NCBI GenBank assembly: GCA_037042915.1
Contig: CM073193.1
Coordinates: 9,052,001-9,116,000 of the forward strand
Source: Auricularia sp. M13
Taxonomy: Eukaryota > Basidiomycota > Agaricomycetes > Auriculariales > Auriculariaceae
Direction of reading: 5' to 3'
Length of the DNA: 64,000 nucleotides
This document shows positions 56,332 to 64,000 of this stretch, piece after piece; within the stretch, counting starts at the first letter, position 1; the number at the start of each line of letters is the position of its first letter. The translations under genes were made by a program, and so were the position numbers. Below the pieces are notes generated by a model. That model did not search any database, was not told the origin of the DNA, and saw nothing but the letters and a program-made list of their open reading frames with translations.

Positions 56332-58040
56332 TCATGAATCTGCTGGCGGCTGAACACTGAAGATACATCTGGTCTTCCAGACCATTTCCTCGCCCTTTCC
56401 ATCTTTAAACATCATTAACATCCGAGACGAAGACGAAGATTGAAGAATACAACTCACAAACAACTTTCTCGCCCCATTCAGGGCGATTGACGGCGTCAGG
56501 CCGCGCCTGCTGCTCGACAGCGACGCCGGACGATGGACCGTACACCCCGCCGCGTTTGCGCTGGACGTCCTGCAGGTATCCTCCCGTGTAGAGCACCACG
56601 GACGATTGGTTTGTTGCGACGTCGAGCCGGATGCCGGACTTTGTGCTCCACATGGAGAACACGGGCGTGGATTCGTCATGTGCGTCGTACACCCATGCTT
56701 CAAGAAGCGGTCATTACGAGACCTCAGAGATAGCTGAGACGTACTGTCGTTGTACCCGTTCGCGCCTGCTTCAATATGAGTACTGAGAAGCGACGAGCAC
56801 GCGGCGGAACGCGCACCATCTTTGGTGAGCTCGCCCCACTTTGAGCCGAGCGTACGCGGCTCACGGAAGTCATGAACGCTGTCTTCGACGGGCACGTGGT
56901 TTCCCGTCGGGACATAGAGCCCGCCGAGCTCGAGCCTACGTTCCGCCGCGATGTGCACGACGTGATCATGCACTGTCGTCTGCTCTGGCTCCGCATCCAG
57001 GTTCCTATTGAGAACCTCAGCTCTGAGAGATATCGAGAGACCAGCGGATATGTCTGGTCAAGAACAACAAAACAAACCAGTACACGTGCGACGTAGCCAC
57101 TATGGGAGTCGCCTCACTTGCTGTGCAACGAATGGTAGTACGTAGCTCCGGTCCAGATAGCAGCTCGTACGTGACCTGTACAGAGGTGCGCAGACGCGAA
57201 GGCGAGAAGGTCAGCACATCTCCTGCTACTGTGTCCACAAAGCAAGAGGAGGTCGGCGTACCCGCGCAGTAACCGTCCCTGGAAAGCCCTCCGACGCGCG
57301 GTCCACGAGTTCATATGTCACGCTGTGCTTCGACGCCTCTACGCGCGACCACGCGCGGCGGTCCCAGCCAACCAGTCCACCGTGGATGGTCGACGTCCCT
57401 GTAACGCCGAAGATGAGCGCGCTTGACGCGAGGTTGATACGGGTCGACCTGCCATCATTCTGCGCCAGTTTGAACGTCTTGCCATCCAACGTGAACGCGC
57501 CTGCACAGTGCAAACCAAGGTTAAACTCAAAGCACGCATCACTTTCCTTGCCTGACCTTTTGATATCCGTCCGGCATATCGACCTGCGGGATTGTCAGAG
57601 GTGCCGACAGATCCTAGATCTCGGCGCACCGACTATTGCTCCTGTCGTTGGTTCAGGAACCGGATTGCGCAATTGAAACTGCATGAGCATGCGCACCGAA
57701 GACAGGATGCGCTGGGTCTTTGAGATATAATCTCTGTATGAAAAATAAATGTCAAAATGCGCCACACCCAAACATTACGCACTCTATCATCATAGCCAAG
57801 GACGACATCGCGTAGAGTGCCATTCGCGTCGGGTACCCAGAGCTCGACGAGCGTCGCCCCGAGCCCAATGAAAATTGCGCGTGCCTTGCCGTCGGGCGAC
57901 TCGATTACCGTCTCCTCGAACTGCAGAGGATGCAGCGTCAGAGAGCGCTCGAGCAGGCGCATTGAACATACCGGGTCTTTGAGGCCGACAAGGGCGTAGA
58001 ACCAGGCAAAGAGCCTGCGCAGGGCGTCGAGGACGGCCAT
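56332..58040 (-). CDS. Aldose 1-epimerase (galactose mutarotase)
   Basis: Interconverts alpha and beta anomers of aldoses, typically in the Leloir pathway or sugar uptake. The start at 58,040 gives a hydrophobic first 20 residues, possibly a signal anchor. Key blocks: IGLGATLVELWVPD, VVLGYDD, KDPAHPVFG-AIVG-RYAGRIS, TIHGGLVGWDRRAW, and near the end VAVEQQARPDAVNRPEW, whose Glu aligns with the catalytic base of the family; the last exon gives MVWKTRCIFSVQ. The HPVFGAIVGRYAGR stretch is assembled from exons of 37, 12 and 27 nt (57,697-57,733; 57,630-57,641; 57,557-57,583), all with GT...AG introns of 46-55 nt and in frame. Further introns lie near 57,410-57,455, 57,215-57,265 and 56,410-56,450. 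It is convergent with the F-box gene. Confidence 0.9.
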
Positions 58041-59310
58041 CGCGTGGGTCAGGGATTCGCACGCTTGCTCTTATACTCGCTGCGTCCCAGGCGGGCGAAA
58101 CCTCGGGGCTGATGCCCGTGCATCCGACGTATTTCCCCGGCGCGCCGCGCCCGGGCCACGAGCCACGATGCACGGGCCCGTCACTGGTCGCTGCCTGTGC
58201 GCTGGCGGACGTTGCGGACGCGCTGCTACAACTAACTGTGAGCCCGTCGGAGTTTTCACGGCCGGCAACAAATCTGCGAAATTCGCTTCTGGGATCATCA
58301 AATCCTTGGCAAGGGATGTGGGGAAGAAGACGCTTCGAAATGACGAGCGCGTACTTGTAATTGTTCCAGTCGTCACAGCAGGTTGCGCAAAGCCTGCTTG
58401 CTCGCCCATCGCCCGTTCTCAAGGCCTCCCAGAAGGCAGTCGCGTTTCAGCAATCATTGCTGCCTGGAGAGACGGGATCGTCAGAACGGCGCCCAAACGA
58501 AACCGCTTCCGCTTCGCGTATTCCGAGTTCTTCCGCTCAACAAATATGCAACGGCTCGGTCAAACGCAAACGGATGCACTGTCACCCTCATCATCGTTGC
58601 GTCCACTGAGGCGATAATTTCTCCGACGTTCTGCGCTGCGCGATAGCGCACTGCAGCCTTCAGCACCCCCAGAGCTTATACTCTATACTTCCAACTGATC
58701 GTGACGATGTCGACGCTTTGAACGCACCCTGTATACCGCATTTGGTGGCGGAGCGCACACGAAGCGCCTGGCACTGCAGCCGGATGCATTCTTGTCCTGA
58801 GAGCCAGCACGGTGACATTAATGGAACCTGGTGAGAGTCGAATTTGGATGATAACGTTGGAATGGGACTCTGGGAGATCCGAAGTCACAGCGTTTGCCAC
58901 ACTTGGAGAAAGCCCAGTCGCGGGCAAAGGAACCAAGCGCAACTCGAACACGGTGTCATGGTCGGAAGTTACTGCAGATGCTGAGATGAGGGCGAGCCCG
59001 TGCGATATGAGGCGGAAAGGAAGCTTAGAGACGAGGTGTTGAAGGCCGCCAGTCGTCTGATGGAGGACCGAAGTGGGGTGCGCTTGCCTGCTGAGTAGCG
59101 GAGCTTCAGGCCATCTAAGACCAGAACCGTGCGACGTAGGCCACAGCTGCAGGCCTGCCCGAGTACAGACTTGTACAGAGTCCTGACACCTGACTGCAGT
59201 CGTGCGAGCCTTGCCTATCCGTGTCATTGACGACACATGCCTGCGCCCGGGTTTCCATATGACATCTCCGGCGCACCTGTACGCAACTCTTCATCGATGC
59301 GCCTTCGGTC
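58041..59310. other. Intergenic, no gene recognised
   Basis: Between the divergently transcribed epimerase and MYND genes. Frames on both strands (for example 58,071-58,409 and 58,676-59,236 on the minus strand) carry no recognisable motif. Confidence 0.4.
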
Positions 59311-59466
59311 ATGGTGCGAGTTGAAGCAGGACGTGAGTCGCTGGCCAACCTAAAATTGTGCGGGATCGGATTCTTCCGTTGCCGCCGCTTTTCTTTCCCT
59401 TTCATCCAAGTATCGCTCGCAATATTTGATGCAGGCTGGGAGCCCGATTCTCGACAGGCCTTCGAA

Positions 59467-60922
59467 ATGCCTGCGGAGTCTGCGCAGCTAGAATTGGCGG
59501 AGTCGTACGCCAAAAACTTGCTCCCCGTCGGAGCGCCTTCCCTTTGTCCCCGCTGCTTCGCACAGTTTGCAGACCCCTTAAAAACCGACACTGCACCTAT
59601 GCCACTGCTTCAAACCCAATGCCATGCTTTCTGGGATGCTCTGATGACGTTCGTCACTATGGCCTGGACGGCAGATTCCCGTGACGCCGTCTCACGGAAG
59701 CTGCGTTCCACCTATTTGCGTTGCCGAAAGTGCATAACCAGTCGAGAAGCGCTACGCAGAGCGCTCGACTGGGATACACCGCTTTTCGACATCGTCTTTG
59801 ACGTGTGCTGCATGACTTTGTTCAAATGTCTCGACCGCGACGAGCGCGCCACTGGCCGGCGCGAGAAGGGCTTTACGAGCAAGCGCGGGCGTTGGCCAGC
59901 GCGGACAGAGCAGCTCTTCCCCTACGGCCCCGAACGAACCGTCAGCGCCTTGATGGACTCTATCGAGACTCGCGGCATCCGCCCACAGGCTATCCTAATG
60001 AAGCTGCTCGCGTTCCATCGCCCTCTGGCCTTCCCGCTCGTTCTGGCGTACCGCGCCCGTCTCATCGCTTACACAATCGAAAAGTTGAACACGACCGCTC
60101 AGGCCGCGCAACAGCAGACGCAGATACCTTCTTCCAGTAAAGAGGAAGACGAGCTTCTGCTACCCCACCTCACAGATGGTCTCGCAGCCATGATATTCCT
60201 AGAGCAGGTCTGCTACGGTCCAGACTGCGTAAAGCTGGAAGACGTACGATTCCTGTGCGGGTACGAGGCAGATCTGTTCAACGCGATGCACTCGGTCATA
60301 CGATTACTTTACGATCCGTAGAAGCTATTGAAACCCCTCGTCAATCTCTCAGGCTTCCTATGGGGAGTGTATCGCGAGAGATGGCCCAGTCTTTCTGTGG
60401 GGCCGCCACCGGAATACGTGCGCCTCTGGGAGGAGGCCATGAAGAACCGTTTCGCCGACCCATATGCCGCATTGCGCCACTACCTCATGTTCCCAATGGG
60501 TAACCGCGACTGCCATGGCCCTGGGTGTGGCAAACGCGTGCACGACAACGGAACTGCGCGCCCCTTCCAGCAATGTGCGCGCTGCCGCATGGTCCAGTAC
60601 TGCTGCAAAGAGTGTCAGAGGGCCGACTGGACGGCTGGCGTCACGCTGCCGCATAAGCAGGTCTGCGATATGCTGCAGGAGCTGTTCGCGTTTACCAATC
60701 TTGATGTGTCCTTCGAGGCGTTCTCTGCGGCGTGCAGAGATAGGAGCTACCCGCTTGACCGCGTCGATGCGCTCATTTATTGGTGCACCAAAGGCCAAGT
60801 GCAGCTGGAATATGCGCGCAGTGGGAGACTGTTAAATCCTGACATTGCAGAGGGTAAGTGAAGCGCCTGACTGTCTTTCTTGGTGTGCTGATCTCAACTC
60901 AGAGCTGTTTAATATGTTTTAG
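59467..60922 (+). CDS. MYND zinc-finger protein with an in-frame stop
   Basis: The start is taken at 59,467 (MPAESAQLELAESYAKNLLP); an upstream in-frame ATG at 59,311 is also possible. A helical region follows (LFDIVFDVCCMTLFKCLD). The MYND finger is CHGPGCGKRVHD, then CARCRMVQYCCKECQRADW and HKQVC, with all seven Cys and the His in place. MYND fingers bind Pro-rich partners, and many fungal members are uncharacterised. A TAG at 60,319-60,321 (YDP stop KLLKPLV) lies in the same frame as both halves. No intron with proper ends and the right phase removes it, so the gene is either recently inactivated or carries an error here. The 49-nt intron 60,854-60,902 gives the end EELFNMF at 60,922. Confidence 0.75.
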
Positions 60923-61052
60923 CTATCACGCGAGTACGGTTTGCTTGCAATCATCCGATTCAGGGTTTGGCGCTAGGCATTGATAATGCTGCGCGATGCG
61001 GCCTTCCCACGCCACGCAATGCCAGCATTCACACTGATTATTTCTGTTATTA

Positions 61053-61625
61053 CAGTGTAGGCCCATTCCGTGATACACTTTTCTGCACCGGGCCCACAGA
61101 AGCCGTTGCTTACCTCCCCTTTTGGTGAAACTTTTTTTGCGGATACCTGTAAGTTGGAACTACTTGAGAAAAAAGTTTCAGAGTAGACCGATGAGCCTTG
61201 CGGCGGCGGTGAATTATGCCGCAGATCTGTCCAAATAGCTGATCCCGGTCCTTGATACACTTCTTCTAGGGACTTTTGGGGATCTAACATTGCTTTTGGG
61301 CCATAGCAGGTGTGATAATATACTGTACTTAGGCCCAGACTATCTCCCAAAATCGAAATCCCGGCAAGGGGAAGCCCATTGCTGACGTAGAACAGGTTGC
61401 AAAATCGTGGTGCACCGGCGGCAACTCCGCTCGGCAATGGCTTTGGACCGTCGAAACAGGCCGAACGGGTAGGATTCGTCCTAAAATCACAGATATATTC
61501 AGGGTGATGCCTGATGACACCAAATGATTTATCATATTTATTTCCAAACCATCCTGGGCACCATGAGGTAGAAAAAGGGAAGTGTATCAAGGAGTGGGGT
61601 TGTATCAAGGAGTGGGCCTACACTG
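61053..61625. mobile_element. Mariner-like MITE with internal open frame
   Basis: 573-bp element starting CAGTGTAGGCCCATTCC and ending with its inverse (GGAGTGGGCCTACACTG), flanked by TA on both sides. CAGTG ends and a TA duplication are typical of the Tc1/mariner group. CCTTGATACA follows the terminal repeat once on the left and twice on the right. A minus-strand frame of 211 codons (60,973-61,608) spans nearly the whole element. It is not a transposase, and I do not recognise it; it may be chance or captured sequence. Confidence 0.75.
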
Positions 61626-61919
61626 TACAAGTTAGCCATCTAATACGAGCTTTTGCCCACATGACGGCCAGACGGCGGGTGAGCCGGAGACTTTGGGATA
61701 GACGGCAAAGCCACGGTGAGTAGTAAAGCGGATGAGCGCGACGAACAGACGCGCGCCTTCGGTGACACTTCATGGACATTTTACTTAGGCTGTTGAACCA
61801 GCATGCCCTTGGTCGGACCTGCGCGCTCCGGTGGTAGGCGCGGAATATGTAAGCGCCAACGGTGGATTGGACGATGCGGCTATCGACGTTGATCGCAGCC
61901 TGCTTCGCCTCAAACAGCC

Positions 61920-62807
61920 ATGTCGTCCTCACCCACGTTCGCCCAACTGCCTCTGGAGCTTGTCTATGGAATTATACAACACGCAGCGCGCGATGCCATG
62001 TCATACAAGCGCAGTTGGCTTGCCGAGGTTGCACTCACGTCGCGTGGCGTTTACACTCTCGTCATCCCGATTCTCTACCACACCCTCTTCCTCAATCCGA
62101 GGACCAGTGACGCGCTCACAGCGAGCCTGATGCCACCCAAGCGCTGTTTTAACCCGCTGCATGCCGTTCAACGCGTCTGGGTCGATAAGATGCTTGACGA
62201 CTTCGACGAGGTGCTGCGTGTGCTCGCCGAATGCCCAAATCTCCGCACGTTGGACTCAAAGGCAGAAGTGGTGCTAGCACTTCGACCAGAAATGCGCCCT
62301 CCTCGGTTGGTCCTGCGCTTCCAGGCCCTGCGCTCAATCACCCGCCTTCCGCCGCACATCGGCGCTACGCTCACCCACCTCGAGGCCTATCACTTTGCTT
62401 CAACCATCCCTGATGGTTGTGTATGGCTGAGAGAGCTCCTCTCCATGCTCCCCGTGCTGTCGCATGTTGTACTGAACATTGCGCAGCCCGGAAACCCTGG
62501 CAGCGGCCCGACAACTGTGCTTTGGGACGAGCAGTTGGATGATATAGCGACATGTATGGGTGTTATTCTGGAACACCCTCCGATTTCACGCGTAGTCTGT
62601 CACGTCTCGGGCGCGTGCACCATAGACTGGTTGCAGATTGAGGAGAGGCTGCAGAACTTGCACGACCCGAGGCTCTTTGGATGGAATGATAGACGGTACT
62701 ATCTCAACTGGAATGAGGAGGAACGACTATGCGCTGTGGACGCGGTGCGCGGATTGGATGTCTGGAGCCAGGGTGTGTCCATGTGGAGGGGCGAAGATAA
62801 TGTGTAG
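61920..62807 (+). CDS. F-box-like protein, diverged paralogue
   Basis: Single exon of 295 codons. MSSSPTFAQLPLELVYGIIQ and WLAEVALTSRGVYTLVIPIL form the F-box-like start in the same layout as the gene at 54,667 (LPSELV, VVQLALVSRFVYNLVRPVL). Later blocks LSHVVLNIAQPG and VWSQGVSMWRGE match the family C-terminus in position. Identity is low, so this is an older duplicate. The frame is intact, with a clean ATG after a short AT-poor leader. Confidence 0.72.
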   Translation: MSSSPTFAQLPLELVYGIIQHAARDAMSYKRSWLAEVALTSRGVYTLVIPILYHTLFLNPRTSDALTASLMPPKRCFNPLHAVQRVWVDKMLDDFDEVLRVLAECPNLRTLDSKAEVVLALRPEMRPPRLVLRFQALRSITRLPPHIGATLTHLEAYHFASTIPDGCVWLRELLSMLPVLSHVVLNIAQPGNPGSGPTTVLWDEQLDDIATCMGVILEHPPISRVVCHVSGACTIDWLQIEERLQNLHDPRLFGWNDRRYYLNWNEEERLCAVDAVRGLDVWSQGVSMWRGEDNV

Positions 62808-62949
62808 AGGCGCCTATTCATCGTTGTACAGGTAGTGGAATATTCTGATCCAAGAATTAATGGGAAATGGTGTCCTTCACGGCCTCCTCTATGCCCCATT
62901 GACTCACACGAACGCACAAGGTCACGAATCCAGGCGGACGGTGACCAAA

Positions 62950-63720
62950 CCTGCCGGGTTTCAGTCCATCCTGCCAACCATCATCGGCACCGCGCATGAC
63001 CTTTGCCTTCACGGCCCGCATGTCCCGTGTAGCCATGCGAAGACGCGAGCATCCTGGAGTTTGACAGCCATCCATTGCGGTAGCCAGTCTCATGGGCAAT
63101 GCATACTACGTAGCGATGCGAGAATGCATCAGTGCCGCATGCCGCATGCATCACACCTTCAAGCGCATCAAAGTCGAGGCCGCAGCGCAGGCAACTCGCC
63201 GAGTTGGTCTGGCCAGTATCGTTAGCCCACGTCTCGTCGGCGGCCTCGTCGTCCTCGAGCTGACAGATGTCCAACACATCAAGGCCCAGATGTGTCAGTT
63301 CGGGCATTGCAGCGAGGATGTGATCGATGTGTGCAGGAGTGGGAGACCTGTTGGAGCCATCCTCGCGGGGAAAGTAGCCGACAGGCGCGTTGCGGACGCT
63401 AGCGTCGCTGCGGACATGGTACAACTGCTTGCCGCGGCACCGGCCTGACAGCCGGCGCATGGTGCAGGCATTGGCAAAGCGGCTCTGCGCCCCCCGCCCG
63501 GCGAAAGCACCGTGTGACGACGCTCTCGTAGTCGTACCCTCTCCGCAAAGAAGCAATCGCGACCCATGTACGGCACGCCGAAGTCCAGCGTCAAGTCTAA
63601 GGCGAGGCCGCTGCTGCCCGTGAAGCAGCTTGCGGATTTGGTTTTGAAGCTTGACGTTGAACCAGGTACGCGTCAAGCTCTGCCAGACGCTGCTTTCTCT
63701 CAGGCAGATACGGCTCACCG
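62950..63720 (-). pseudogene. F-box-like paralogue, decayed
   Basis: On the minus strand HIDHILAAMPELTHLGLDVL is close to the family block MPALTHIGFDVMD of the gene at 54,667, and GWTETRQVWSPSA near 62,960 matches the family C-terminus. Blocks lie in different frames, and no start or F-box is left. It faces the intact gene at 61,920, tail to tail. Confidence 0.6.
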
Positions 63721-64000
63721 AGCTAAGTCGCTGGCTAACATGAAAGCAGGGCGCAGGCCGGTGGCACAGAAAATGCGGAGAGGCGCGAAGCTGGCGCTCA
63801 GGCTCGCCCTCGAGCTCGAGCTGGCATACGCCCGCTTGGGATTTTGCGGCGGCCTTGGCTCAGATGGAGGGCGTCTAGACACTCGGCGGGGAGTAGTATG
63901 CTGAGCCTGGCACATAGAACACAAACTCGAGCAGCACCGCGGGGGCGACGCAGGCCCAGCATAGTCTGTCAGAACAGACATGCACGGGGTAGTCACGGCC
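63721..64000. other. Window end, no gene recognised
   Basis: No coding region supported in the last 280 bases. Confidence 0.4.

Overview
This window is nuclear DNA of a filamentous basidiomycete, most likely an Agaricomycete. The signs are many short (about 35-65 nt) introns with GT...AG ends and CTRAC-type branch sites, a GC-rich coding style, a Plavaka-type transposase beside a DUF6698-type gene, expanded F-box-like and BTB genes, and a fungal class I myosin next to a UCS-domain myosin chaperone.

Layout. 1-7.6 kb is a graveyard of nested repeats: three copies of a repeat built on TTCGCA motifs, two broken Ty1/copia remnants, a 481-bp hAT-like MITE carrying a telomere-like (TTAGGT)n tract, a GCGCACGGA array and an 850-bp non-autonomous transposon. 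7,648-16,309 reads as one large (about 8.7 kb) DNA transposon. It has related ends, a 7/8-bp target-site duplication, inverted subterminal arrays of a CCGCTGTWT repeat at both ends, and four tightly packed genes: a Cys-rich protein (-), a TET/JBP-like 2-oxoglutarate/Fe(II) oxygenase (+), an integrase-core DDE transposase (-) and a BTB/POZ protein (+). The 6,554-7,399 element is a small relative with a perfect 8-9 bp duplication. 16.3-22 kb holds more arrays, a third (TTAGGT)n element, a broken Tc1 transposase and a second intact 481-bp MITE.

22.5-32.6 kb is the gene-dense core: class I myosin (-), UCS myosin chaperone (-), an F-box/beta-propeller-like gene (+) and an unrecognised gene (+). 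The myosin and its chaperone are adjacent on the same strand, so client and folding factor lie together. 33-43 kb contains F-box pseudogenes, a DUF6698 gene and a Plavaka transposase transcribed divergently from a 275-bp gap, and an F-box relative split by a 428-bp CACTA-like foldback MITE. 43-64 kb is gene-sparse: a CBM21 protein phosphatase 1 regulatory subunit (-), two intact F-box-like paralogues (+), an aldose 1-epimerase (-) with a 12-nt micro-exon, a MYND zinc-finger gene (+) with an in-frame stop, and a mariner-like MITE.

The strongest lead is the 8.7-kb transposon with its own oxygenase and BTB genes. Everything here was read by eye; exon borders and family names resting on a few motifs are marked as such.
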